Assembly (NCBI GenBank): GCA_023525975.1
Contig: CM042042.1
Coordinates: forward strand, 42,543,880 to 42,607,879
Direction of reading: 5' to 3'
Source: Smallanthus sonchifolius
Lineage: Eukaryota > Streptophyta > Magnoliopsida > Asterales > Asteraceae
Length of the DNA: 64,000 nucleotides
The first letter of the stretch is position 1; every line of letters starts with the position of its first letter. Made by a program: the position numbers and the translations under genes. The notes under the pieces are model-generated. The model was not told the origin of the DNA. It saw nothing but the letters and a program-made list of their open reading frames with translations, and did no database searches. Below, piece after piece: positions 24,181 through 35,639 of the stretch.

Positions 24181-26154
24181 ACACATATCATTTATGCATC
24201 TATATAACATATTCCATGACATGTTGACAAAACAATCCATATAACTCATGCTATTGTGCTAGTCATTTAATAATATCATTTCAACACACTTGAACAAGTA
24301 ACATAATATGATATCTTGAATACTAGTTCACAACATAACAAAATTTCCCTTTTTGGACAATTAGGGTTTTAGTACCCTTTACGCATCATAGCTCAAATAA
24401 ACAAACTATACATGAAATTAACCTACGACAATGTTACTAACATGGTTCTATTCATACACGTTCCATTTAAAACAAAGATGAAGTTTCCAAACCAATAAAC
24501 TTTCCTTTATCAGCAAGGTCTTTTATTTATATAAACGACCTAAAGTGGTGTAAATCATTTTAACATGCTATTATCCATTATAACCCAATAACTCAAAATA
24601 CAAAACAATATAGTTTCTATTTATATAAACGACCTAAAATGATGTAAATCAAACATTTCAACAAAAAATTCCTATTTCCTACTCAATCTACCAACATATG
24701 TAACATTCAATCCATCAAACATATTATGTACCCATTTCTACAAAATGATAACCAACAAAGTTTCTATATATAGTAACCAGCAATATACATAACAAACAAA
24801 CATTTCTATGCACCAAATGTACCAATATGTGTCAACAACCCATTATTATGAAACTCTTTGATAAAACATGGATTAAAACTCTTGTAACATAGTAAAATTA
24901 TTTGGATGACTGGTATACCATACTTAGCTGAAAATGATGAAAAAAAGTGGATAGATTCTTACCAAATCTAAGTATGAAGCTATAATGGAAGTGTTGATGG
25001 CTTCATTCACCTTGTATCACCTTGAAAGCACCTTAGAAAGCTTCAAAGAGAAGAAGAAAATTTAAGAGAAGGTGGTGGCTACTAAGGGGGTGGCGGCGGA
25101 ATTGTTTAGGAGGGATGGGAGAGAGCAAAGTAGGTTTGGGGATGTAAAAATGGGTTAAGGGTCAAATGGTGGTTTTTAATGAAATGGCTTGGGCTTTTGT
25201 TGCATCTTTTGGGGCCTTTTACTAGGGATTGAGCTCCTTTAAGCTTAATAAATAAAGAAAAGCCGAATTTTAGGCCCAATGTATTAGACATGTTATTTTT
25301 ATGAAATTTCCTTTAGAATTGTTGGCACATATCGTGTATTCGCACAAAGCGTTAAAACAAAAGTTACTCTAAAAATTCAAGAAAATTTAAACTAAGCATG
25401 AAATAATAAATCATAGTATTACATGTAATTATACATACCAATTATATATCTAAATATTATTTCTATAATTCACCAACGTTCGTGTGACAGGACGCATGTG
25501 TGACCCGGTAATCCTTATATTACCGATGCATGAATTGAAATGAAAGGAATGGATTTGCTATATGAAATATATACTTAATTACTCTATAATTATGTATGAT
25601 GCACATGTAATCATATAAAATCAAGTAATGGTCGGGTATGGATATTAACCTGAAATTGTCAGGCATCACACTCAAGGTGGGGCGATCTAGAGTTTTGCCT
25701 AGATTGGTTCGTGTTTTTTTTTCGCTATGCATTTCCAAAAGTGTTTTGAAACCCTTACACAAAACCCCAATAGTGGTGTGAGAGCCACTTTCGCAAACAA
25801 ATAGCTCAATATTTATTTATTTGCAATCATGTTTTATTTTGTTAAAAGTTTTATTTGACAAAAAAATGCATCCTTTATGTTTCTTTTAATTGTGTTGTTT
25901 GGTGAATCAATCCCTAGACTCGTGGTTGTATGTTGTTTGGTTTATATTTGTATTTTATTTATCTTGTATTTTTCGGCTTTTTGGAAGCCTTGTTGTAATA
26001 GGCTAAGTTTATCAATTTTATTTTATTGTAAAATTATAAATTGTAACCGGAACGTGAAAGACGATATGAAGCTAAAGACAAAGAAACCATGACGACATGA
26101 ATGCTTTCACAACTTCCAAACTTCCCAACTCTTTCTACCTAATCTCACCCTAAC

Positions 26155-26583
26155 ACACCGGAGTTTTGCACCTCTTACCATGAAGATTTCTTAACGCGTC
26201 ATGCCTATACTAGAACGGTACCTGTTGTTGTAGGAGAACTCCGCGAGTGGCAGGTGACTATCCCTACTACTACCGAAGTCGATAATACATGCAAGAAGAA
26301 TATCCTCTAAGGTTTGAATGGTTCTTTCAGACTAATCCGTTTAAGGATGATATGATGTACTGATATTCAACCTCATTGCCATTACGTCATGGAACTTCTT
26401 CCAGAACCTAGACATAAACCGCGTGTATCTATTTGAAACAATTGACACTGGCACGCCATTCCGATTGGTAACTGTCAACCGTTCAAACGTGAACGTCTCA
26501 TGAATAGGCAAGAAGTGAGCACTCTTCATCAATCGATCCACAATCACCCAAATGGTGTCATAATCTTTAGCTGTATGAGGTAG
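26155..26583 (-). pseudogene. Integrase core fragment of J
   Basis: Shows IVDRLMKSAHFLPIHE, then VSNRYTRFMSRFWKKFHDV and STSYHP. The usual second catalytic Asp block (S-D-R-D) reads SNRYTRF, so the residue appears lost. Stops follow to the left. It is non-functional and its upstream part continues after element M at 28743. Confidence 0.75.
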
Positions 26584-28737
26584 TGTATGTCCTGAGCAGA
26601 CCTGTAATCACACAGATATGCGGAGAAATCTTCAAACAGTCCGGATCAAGACTGCAGTATCGAAACTACTATTTTCTGTTGAACATTTGTTCAACCGAAA
26701 CTAGGTAATTTCGATACCTGTTTTTTAGGAAGTGCCTTGTTTTCCAAGCCACCTACCAAACAGGCCTGAAAACACAGGTATCGAAACTACCTAGTTTCTA
26801 TTGAACAAATGTTCAACCGAAACTAGTAGTTTCGATTGACAGCATTAGTCTCAATTCTATACCCAAACAGGCCTAAAAAACAGGTATTGAAACTACCTAG
26901 TTCCGATTGAACAAATGTTCAACCGAAACTAGTAGTTTTGATACTGTATTTTCGATTGAAAGCATCAGTCTCAATTCTATACCCAACAATCTCCCCCTAG
27001 ACTGATGCTATCAATTCTTGTTCGACTCTATCTTTTGTCTTCATAGATTGACTGATGATCCAATGCCTTTCGTTGTGATTCTCCCCCTCAAGTGTAGACC
27101 CTCCTATCTTGTAGGCAAATGATAAAGGTTTGAATCCCAAGTATTTAGATAACCATCTTTCTACAAAGATTCTTGACATTCACAAACACTTGATCAACTT
27201 TGCCTTCTGGCCCCATAAAAAAAGGTCAATTTCAAGCGAAGGCTCACTTTGTCTTGCATCTTCATAACTATGCTGATAATTTGAAGCCTTTCATGGTAAT
27301 TCTCCCCCTGAAGTGTAGAACCTCCTATTTCTAGGCAAAAGATAAGGGATCGAATCACCATGTAATCAACAACCAATGATCCGGTTTGTTACAAATATGA
27401 TTGAATTTGCTACAAGCTGCCCAAACTTGAACTTTAATCAAAGGAATTATGGCTGACTCAGGCAGAACATCATGTATATTCCCGAAGAAATTAAATTTTT
27501 GAAAACCCGAAAAGGTTGTCTCCAAGTTTTCTTCCAAAACTCCCCTCCTATGCAATATCATGTAAAAACATTTATCCAAGAAATTTTCCAAAATATCCTG
27601 GAGAGCACTTGGACGATTATGCCTGTAGTTTCAATAGGCTCCACTTCGGTCGAAACAAGGCAAGTTTCAGTAGAGACAGTATCGAAACATAAGTTTTGAT
27701 AGAAAGATTCTTCAACCGAAACTAGTAGTTTCGATAGGAGATTCTTCAATCGAAACTAGTAGTTTCGATACCCTCTAGTTTCGACAGTCTAGTTTCGATG
27801 TTTTTCTACTTCTGATTTAGGGCTTCACTAGTAGTTTGGATAGAAAATGTTTAGCCGCCACCTAGTTTCGATTGAGCATCTTCAACCTTCAGCTACTTCG
27901 GTACCCCCAATCCAGGCCTGAAAAATGCTTCACAAGCCTTACATCTTCAGATTTGGACAGTGAGAATGTAGAACAGAAGTCACGAACCTGCTACACATCG
28001 ATTTCTTCATGTTTAACATCTCAATGACGGGGTTTTCTCTAATTTTCGAGCAGATTTGAGAGCAATAATAGCCAACCTGGCTCTGATACCACTTGTAAGT
28101 CTTGAGCAGACCTGTAATCACATAGATCTGTGGAGAAATCTTCAAACAGTCCGGATCGAGAGGCGGAATCTCTGGATCCGGTATCACTCTCGAATCAGAA
28201 ATGGTAGAGACAGGTGCGGGAATCACATACACGAACAGAAATATATAAAAGTGAAAAAGAACAGATAATTGAAAGCATAAAACGTATGATTCTTTGATTG
28301 AAATGAAAATAAAAGCTCATCATACACTAACAATTAGTCTCACCCTAGGGTGAGCTCCCCTTGGGGTTGTGATTCCCTCTACAAACACACACTCACTCCT
28401 AAGACATATTCTGCTATATATAGGAGGCCAAGCACAAGTGCCTTGTTTTCCAAGCCACCCGTCAAACAGGCCTGAAAAACAGGTATCGAAATGTCCAAGC
28501 CACCTGCCAAACAGGCCTGAAAATAGGTATCGAAACTACCTAGTTTCGATTGAACAAATGTTCAACCTAAACTAGTAGTTTCGATTGACAGCATCAGTCT
28601 CAATTGTATACCCAAACAGGCCTGAAAAACAGGTATCGAAACTACCTAGTTTTGATTGAACAAATGTTCAACCGAAACTAGTAGTTTCGATACTGTAGTT
28701 TTGATTGACATCATCAGTCTCAATTCTATACCCAACA
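26584..28737 (-). mobile_element. Element M: small non-autonomous LTR retrotransposon
   Basis: A perfect target duplication GGTAG is present (26579-26583 and 28738-28742). The ends are TGTATGTCCTGAGCAGACC and TACCCAACA. The left LTR is 26584-26988 (405 bp) and the right LTR 28094-28737 (644 bp). The primer-binding site, read on the minus strand (28079-28091, 'ggctctgatacca' on plus), sets the orientation. The 1.1-kb interior has no pol. It has two similar 'tctccccct.aagtgtaga' segments (about 27080 and 27300) of the kind often seen near Copia polypurine tracts. GAAACTA palindromes occur in both LTRs and inside (27640-27890). The LTRs differ by a large block, described in the findings. Confidence 0.85.
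26660..26965. repeat. GAAACTA palindromes in the left LTR of M
   Basis: Repeated 'tatcgaaactacctagtttc' and 'aaccgaaactagtagtttcg' units are joined by a GAACAAATGTTC palindrome. Related units occur at 27640-27890 (internal) and 28480-28715 (right LTR). Confidence 0.85.
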
Positions 28738-28742
28738 GGTAG

Positions 28743-29605
28743 CTTAGTTATGAAGTCCATGGTGATATGTTCCCATTTCCACTCAGGTATCTCTAATGGC
28801 GGAATCTTTCCATAAGACTTCTAGTGTTCGGCTTTTACTTGCGACCAAGTTAAACACTTGCTTAAATAAAAGGTCACCTCATTCTTCATACCCGACCACT
28901 AGTAGTTTTTCTTCAGATCCTGATACATCTCCATAAGACTTCTAGTGTTCGGCATCTTTCCATTAGTTATGAAGTCCATGGTGATATGTTCCCATTTCCA
29001 CTCAGGTGTCTCTAATGGCGGCATCTTTCCATAAGACTTCTAGTGTTCGGCTTTTACTTGCGACCAAGTTAAACAATTGCTTAAATAAAAGGTCACCTCA
29101 TTGTTCATACCCGACCACTAGTAGTTTTTCCATAAGACTTCTAGTGTTCGGCTTTTACTTCAGATCGTGATACATCTTCGTAGTGCTTGGATGGATGGAA
29201 TAACGAGACTTGTGAGTTTCGTCTAGAATCTTAGTCCTAAGTTCGCCTTGCTTAGGCACCCAAATATGGTCAAACTTGGTCTTTACACCACGAGTGTTAA
29301 CTTCCAGGACTTCTTGTTGACCCACCATTCTTTCTTTCTTCACATTCTCAGCTTTCAATGCCTTTTCCTATGCCTTCCTGAATTGACCCAAACCGTAAGA
29401 CTTCACACGGATAAGAATGCAGTCTTCCTTTCGGCTCAGTGCATCATCTACAATATTAGCCTTTCCCGGGTTGTATAATATTTCACAATCATAATATTTT
29501 AACAATTCTAACCACCATTTTTGTCTCATATTCAAATCTTTCTCCTCGAAGAAATACTTCAAACTCTTGTGATCATAATAAAAATATGAGGGCACACATG
29601 TCACT
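28743..29605 (-). pseudogene. RNase H C-terminus and integrase N-terminus of J, rearranged
   Basis: 29368-29604 gives DHKSLKYFFEEKDLNMRQ...PGKANIVDDALSRKE, the end of the RNase H domain. 29155-29358 gives IWVPKQGELRTKILDETHKS..HPSTTKMYHDLK, the start of the H2C2 region. The downstream part is scrambled by a tandem duplication of about 219 bp (28752-28970 against 28971-29130) plus a third partial copy at 29128-29160. Confidence 0.75.
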
Positions 29606-30730
29606 CACTAGTGTCTCATCAGTCTTATTTTCTCGCTTCTCCCTCCTATTAAATAATGGTGTTAAATAATAATTTTTCGTTTCTCTATCATATTAAATAG
29701 TAATTATATTAAGAAAGAAAACAAATTTAATTATGGATGTTTATTATATAACTAAATAAACAAAATTAATATAAAACTAATTATGAATAGTTAGAATTCC
29801 TGACGTTACTTATCATTTTTGAAAAACAAATTTATATTATGGATAGTTATTATATTATCAGTCTGTTTTTATATTTGATTTAACTCCACTATTTTATATA
29901 ATTAGATTAATTATTCATTTCAATCTTTATTTACATATTTTTATTTTAAAACTTTGTTTATCATCAATTAAATTGTCCAATCATATTTTTATAAATTATA
30001 CAAACTGAAAACGATTTTATAGGCATGTAGTATCTAACTAAAAAAACAATCAATCATATATTTACATATTTAAAGATCTAATATTTGTTATGATTTGTTG
30101 AATCCCACAATATCTTTTGTCATATCATTATAGCCGAAAGTATTCAAATAATTATTTTCTTTTATTCTCATTTCGATTTATATCATGGCTTATTTTAGCC
30201 ATTTGCATATGCATGTTTATATATGTTGGTAGATGTGTCAACTTCGACCCATTTTGTTATAAACGGGTCGACTTGGGTTATGTTTTATCTTTAGCTGGTC
30301 AAACTGTTGAAAATTAAATAAAAGTAGTCTAAAATCATAAATCGGATCAATTGAAAGTCGCTTTAAGTTTAAATTTCATGCATGCAAATAAATATATTCG
30401 GATTGTTATATTATAATCAGAATAATATATTTTTTTAATTATATTTGACACTAAGCTATAACTAATAAATAAGTAATATATAACATGTCATAATTCTGTG
30501 GGCCCAAAATTCTTATAACCGTTTGAATTCCTGTTTCTTTTTGTGTGAGTCAAGTTATACCTAATAAATAAATAATTAATTTATATATTTTCTTCTTATT
30601 GTTTCTCGACTATTTATTATTTTCTTTATTAATATTTAGTTTATAAATATTTCATTCATTTAATATTTATTTTCTCAACTATTTCATTTTTTTCCGTTTA
30701 TTAATAACTCTTTTATACTTCATTAATCTA

Positions 30731-30762
30731 ACTCCGTATAATACACGAGTTTCTAACCTAGT
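30731..30762 (+). mobile_element. Possible Helitron-like 3' end
   Basis: A degenerate 'cgtataatacacg' stem, then 'agtttctaac' and CTAG (30758-30761) followed by T. The 5' end was not identified. Confidence 0.35.
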
Positions 30763-31481
30763 ATTATATATATAAAAAGAAATTTTAAAATGAGGATCCT
30801 AAGAAAATAAGAATGTAAAGCAGTTGTTTTAGGGCTCAAGCCCGTTTGACCGCACCCACTGATAAGCAGAAGGGTGTTGCGGCTGAGTTATGGATGTTAG
30901 AACGTTTTTTTAGTGGTTCTCTGTTTTAGTCAAGTGTTGCGGCGAGAGCAAGAAGGAGCAGCAAACATCAAGATAAAGTTATTGTAATTTGTCCTGCTGA
31001 GTCTTTGATGTTTGCGTGCATTTAGGAGAAGAAAAGGACAAACCTTACTTCAAAAGGAAGAAGAAAGCAAAAAATTCAAAATAATGAATTTGAAATGGGA
31101 TCCAATTTGAAATCCGTTTCCTCCTACGCATGTGGAGCCGGTCTAAAAGTGGATTTGTTTGTCTGGTTTCCTTTGTAAACAAGTTTTATTTGTGGGGGCT
31201 GTGGGCTTCCTTTCTTTTTGGCCATAGATTTCCCATCACATAAATCATAAATGGTGGACCATCATTTTTAATTTGTTGGATCATTAGTTTGTTTATAAAT
31301 GATATTACTAAGTACGGGTGTTTAAAGTTGGATATCTGAAAATATCGGATCCAAAACATCGGATGATTCAGATATTTAAACGAATATCTGAAATTTCAGT
31401 ACAACTTAGCAAAAAAATCATTGCTGGGACATATATAACCAAATTGAGAACAAAATCAAAAACAAATTCATAATTTGCAAT

Positions 31482-31675
31482 ACAAACAATCTGAATTCAT
31501 AAAAAAAGTTGATTTGAAAACAAACAACTTTATAATGAATAAAATATAAATTAAATTAGTGAATCAAGTTCATCTATAATACAAACAATCTGAATTCATA
31601 AAGAAGTTTATTTGAAAACAAACAACTTTATAATGAATAAAATATTAGTGAATCAAGTTCATCTATATTATTACT
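31482..31675. repeat. 99-bp tandem duplication
   Basis: Two units share 'acaaacaatctgaattcata' and 'aaaacaaacaactttataat'. The second copy starts at 31581. Confidence 0.85.
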
Positions 31676-32214
31676 GTATAAAACATATTGAAAAGACATG
31701 CTTCTAATTTATCAAAAAATTTAAGATACCTAACACAAATTGTTGTGCATAAGGTACACCTTACTAATGAATAATATGTTTTCAATTACCATTTAACCTC
31801 ACAACTAAACCCCAACAATCATTAATTATCATTATTTAATAAACATAAGATTATTTAATTCACTAAATTAAGAATTATTTTATTTATGATACTTAAAATT
31901 AAGATTTAAATTACATTTACTATTCATATTTTTATAACTAAATACTATTTAAATTAAGTATTAAGTTTTATAAAATTTCTTATATTATAAGTTATAAGAG
32001 AAAATAAAATATTCTCAAAATTAATTATAAAGATTTAGATAATTTAAAGAGTAAAATTGTAATTTTCTATAAAAATAATAAGTGATTAATTAAGTAAATT
32101 TATAATTTCAAAAACTATGTGTGGGTGTGGCAATATGAGGCCACCAAAAAACCCATATTTTTATATGTTTTATATTAATTGTTCCAAAACATTTTTCATA
32201 GATTGCTCTTGGTG

Positions 32215-32295
32215 TATTGGGTTGTGGCAGGTTGTACATCTCATTTTCTTATTCTTCAGGTCATGGTTTGAAACGTGTGGCTAGCAAACTTTTTT
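32215..32295 (+). mobile_element. Possible SINE fragment
   Basis: Starts 'ttgggttgtggcaggttg' and has a box-B-like 'ggtttgaaacgtgtggc' followed by a T-rich tail with 'ttatttatttattta'. This is weak evidence only. Confidence 0.3.
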
Positions 32296-32589
32296 TATGT
32301 TTTATTTATTTATTTATTTATTTTTTAATTATTAGGCTCAATGTGAGGGGCATACCATTTTTATATATATGGTTCTATCTTCAAAACCGAATCACCTCAA
32401 ATTCATACGTTACTTTTATGTACTTAAGTACGTTAGTGTCAACGCTAAAACATTTTTTCTTACTTTGTTTTTTTTTCTCTTTTTGTTTTTTACATTTTCT
32501 TTCAATGTTAAACGAGTAGTCATAACCTCATATATTTTTTATGTACCTAACTATGTTTCTTTTTTAACCATCTCAACTGTTACAGATCC

Positions 32590-32670
32590 GCTTAACGCCG
32601 CGGATTGCAAGAATTCGAGTTAGGCTACGTTTTGACATCGTCGCAACGCGCAGCGGATAAAATTACTAGT
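32590..32670 (+). mobile_element. Helitron-like 3' end
   Basis: A GC-rich stem 'cgtcgcaacgcgcagcgg' is followed by 'ataaaatta' and CTAG (32666-32669), then T. This is the usual layout of a plant Helitron 3' terminus. The 5' end is unresolved; it could lie after the similar end at 30762. Confidence 0.5.
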
Positions 32671-33610
32671 TATCTTCAAGTTTACATGTCTGAATTTGGG
32701 TTGGTTAGTTTCTTTCAAAAATGGGCATTAATTTCTTTTGTGATTCTCTATTGACAATTAAATTTTGATGGGGCGTGTAACTAAGTCAAGCATATTTGTA
32801 ATGAATTCTCTTTTGACAATTAAATTTTGATGGGGTCGTGTGTAACGAAGTCAAGCATATTTGTGATGAAGCGAGTTATTCGTTGTTAATTAAGTGGTGG
32901 TTCCAACTTTTACCATTTGCCTAAAAATAGAAGGGTCTATACTTAAGGGTGAGAATCATCACGAAAGGATTCTAGTTATGAGTCAAATAATACATCTTAA
33001 TAATCCTTTAAAAGGCTAAAACAATAAAAATAACACATCTCAATAATCCTATAAAACGGAAATAAACAAAACACATACTATGACAAGGTAATACCAAAAA
33101 ATAGCACATGTAAAAGAACTCACATGTGAGAAATTCCAATGGGCGTGAGTTTGTTTGAAATAACACGAATACGATCGGGGGTTTTCGGGATGACTTTCAC
33201 CTTTTGGGTTTTTAATTGAATTACGAAATTGCAGACATAAAATCGAATAAAGCAATCACACTCACGAAAGTGAAAATTGCTACAATAGGATTTTTAATTT
33301 TGCTAGAAGCTGAAGTTGATCATATTGAAAGATTCATTAATACATATTTCTATTTCTAATACAAAAAAGAAGTAAATTGAAATAAGGATGGAACAATATC
33401 GTACTTTTATTCGTATTGTTAGCCATTATGAACCACATGTTCGACTCATGGACTCTTATCCATCCTACCCTTTTTTTTATTTTTGAACCATGAATTATAA
33501 CATTTTATATTATATTATATTATATTTTATATGTTCTTATTTTAATATTTAGTTTCAATTTATTTAATACTTTAATTTTTATTTTTGAATTAAATTTAAA
33601 TTTAAAGTAC
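32671..33610. other. Intergenic, no gene seen
   Basis: An 'attctcttttgacaattaaa' segment is repeated (about 32742 and 32804). The rest is AT-rich with short chance ORFs only. Confidence 0.5.
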
Positions 33611-33720
33611 CATTAGCCTTCTAGTTGAGAGGTAGCCCCATTATTTTTCGATAAAAATGTTTCAGGTTGAGCCAATGGATTTTCCCAATTGTGGGTTTCC
33701 TCGTGGGTGGTGTGGGCAGG
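33611..33720 (+). mobile_element. SINE-like fragment, related to that at 34717
   Basis: 'gccttctagttgagaggtag' resembles a tRNA-type head. The following 'tttcaggttgagccaatgg' and 'gtgtttcctcgtgggtgg'-like text matches the second fragment at about 34810-34870. Confidence 0.4.
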
Positions 33721-34716
33721 AGCGAAGCATTGAAGGGGCCAGGGGTAGCCCCAGCCCCCCCGTTTTTTCCTTTAGTAGCGTAAATTTTCGAGTTTTCGTC
33801 CGAAATTTTTATACGTATTTGAGCGGCCCCCCGTGTTTTTTTCTCTAAAAAATTCTTGGCCCCCCTGGTTTTTTTCTCTAAAAAATTATAGGCCCCATCT
33901 AATTGTTTATCCCTAAAAAAATCCAGTTCAATGCTCTATTCAGATTGATTTGATAAGTTACAAGTATGAAATTAAAAAAAAAAAAGTTTGTGCATTTAAA
34001 AAATAAAAGTGTAAGTTTGGTAAAATTAAAAGTTCAAATCATTCACCTTAAAATTGAAATCCCTCTCCTCTGCCTTTCGTCATTCAAATCAGTCCCGCTT
34101 CCCCCAAAATTGAAATCCCCTTCACTCCTTCACCGCTTCAGTGCCTCTCGCTGCCGCTTCACTCCTTCACACACCCAATTCTTGGTCATTGTTGTTCCAA
34201 TTGAGGTTTCTTAATGTTTTCTTTTTGTGGATTTTATTTTTTAGGTGTTTCAAGTTTCAGTTTATTCCATTTGCTCTGACATTGGTGGCTTCTTTCTCAA
34301 GGTTGGCTTTTAGTTAAAGATTTTGAATTTTATGCTCTTTTTTAAGAATCGGGTAGTTGGTAAGTTTTTAGAAAAGTTAAGTAATTTTAAATTTTGACAG
34401 TGTTGATCCCTCTACATATAACCCGAAACATAACGATAGAAAAAAAATTTGTTTTACCCGACCCGAATTAAATCGCCAACCCGAAACACTGCGAGAAAAA
34501 AAATTTGGGACTTGTGACTTTCGGCTTCTGCAACTTATTTTTTCAAGCTCCGCTACTGGGTGTGGGGCCATGTCACCACACTTCTATTGTTCGGGCATAA
34601 GGGTAACCCGTTTACCATGGTGATACCGAATGTCTGGGGCTTTGATGTTAAAAAAATAAATAAATTTAAAGTGACACACCAACAAACCCTTCCCACCTAT
34701 CGTTTACTAGCCAATG
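33721..34716. other. Intergenic with low-complexity repeats, no gene seen
   Basis: A 'gccccccgtgttttttctct' type segment with 'aaaaaatt' is repeated at about 33820-33890. No ORF here shows a recognisable domain. Confidence 0.5.
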
Positions 34717-34935
34717 ATCTTCAGTCCAAGTGGTTGAGGTGAGGTACTCAACACTTTATTAAAATGGGGAGGTATTAGATGCAAGTCTCACCTGTGATAA
34801 AAAAAAAGGTTCAGGTTGAACTAGTGGATTTTGACACCTAAAAGGTGTGTTTCCTCCTGAGGGTGATCTAAGGTTCGGGACTGATGGGGACGGACTGATG
34901 TACGAACTGTGTCAGCCTAGAGCCCTAAGGTTCTG
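34717..34935 (+). mobile_element. tRNA-derived SINE
   Basis: The box-A-like 'tccaagtggttgaggtgagg' is followed about 50 bp later by a box-B-like 'ttagatgcaagtctcacc', an A-run, then a body shared with the fragment at 33611. No clear target duplication was found. Confidence 0.5.
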
Positions 34936-35639
34936 TACTCGAGTAATGAAGATGATCGGATAGACAAGTGAACTATCTCTAATCTAAAAAACTGTTAAAA
35001 ACCTATTATTTACTATTTCTAAATAATATCTCATATATACCTCTCAGGTCTCAACTCACCTACCAGTCAAGTTCCAACACATTATAAATAGGGATAAGAT
35101 TTGAACGGTCAATAAAAAGAGCACAAGCAATATATCCATAATTGAAGATAGGAGAAGGGGATCCTTCACAAGAAGCAAAAAAGGTATTTCCCCCTCTTCA
35201 ATTAATGTCGATGATTTATAATTTTATTGTTTTTGAATTTTAATCAATCAACTTTATTTAAAAAATCACAAAACTAATTATGTTTCAGATTCTATTGATT
35301 GAAGTTTGTGCTGTTGATGTTATTATTTTATTTGTGATTCTATGCGTTATATTAGAAAAGGTAAGTCAGGTGTTTGTAATTTTACAATCTTGTAATTAAA
35401 TATATAAATGATATTTGTTATGAAAAATATATTTATTATATTAAATAAAAAGTACTATATTTATATAAATAATAAGTTTATCTAGGTTTGCTAATGAAGC
35501 CCACATGCGGCTCGTTTGTTAATTAATTGAGCATTAATTTAAGCTCGACTCGGTTTAGCAAGTCATCCTCGATTAGAGTGAATATACATTTGATAAGAAT
35601 TTTAAACAATCAGAAAAAAGAAAAGAAAATAATGTACAT
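34936..35639. other. Intergenic, no gene seen
   Basis: AT-rich sequence up to the start of the duplicated hydrolase promoter block. Confidence 0.5.

Larger units (their letters stand above)
22793..25670 (-). mobile_element. Solo LTR H (Gypsy, minus orientation)
   Basis: It begins TGTCATACCC and ends with 'aacctgaaattgtcaggcatcaca', matching the ends of element F's LTR ('tgtcacacccc' ... 'acctgaaatgtcgggtgtcaca'). No internal region is attached and it sits inside the LTR of K. The flanking pentamers (ATCAT / CTCAA) match only partly, so the target duplication is decayed or the ends are off by a base or two. It carries a WRKY-type W-box array, a tandem array at about 23930-24180 and a minus-strand splice-donor-like AG/GTGAGTT at about 23582-23590. 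Confidence 0.65.
22100..26100 (+). mobile_element. Copia-type 5' LTR and leader (element K), split by solo LTR H
   Basis: The left LTR part (about 22100-22792) has a TATA-like 'ctataaatataaaggg' at about 22299. The LTR resumes at 25671 and ends near 25772 with CCCCAATA, followed by a primer-binding site variant 'tggtgtgagagcca' (25774). The leader after it (25800-26092) is homologous to that of Copia element N at 57520-57780 (shared 'gacttgtggttgta'-like text). The left boundary is approximate and no gag or pol is present. Confidence 0.55.
26100..29605 (-). mobile_element. Gypsy pol fragment J, split by element M
   Basis: Minus-strand pol homology lies on both sides of element M. The right part (28743-29605) carries RNase H C-terminus and integrase zinc-finger homology, and the left part (26155-26583) carries the integrase core. 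No LTRs of its own were found. A segment of about 219 bp is tandemly duplicated at 28745-29130. Confidence 0.7.
29606..32215. other. AT-rich intergenic region, no gene seen
   Basis: Low-complexity A/T-rich DNA with many stops in all frames. It includes a Helitron-like end (30731-30762), a 99-bp tandem duplication (31482-31675) and an inverted repeat (30961-31015). A short higher-GC segment (about 30820-31250) has no recognisable coding frame. Confidence 0.6.

Noticed and set aside
26997..27376. Two similar minus-strand ORFs (GGSTLEGEN / GGSTLQGEN) as captured coding sequence
   Set aside because: They coincide with duplicated polypurine-tract-like segments inside M and have no other support.
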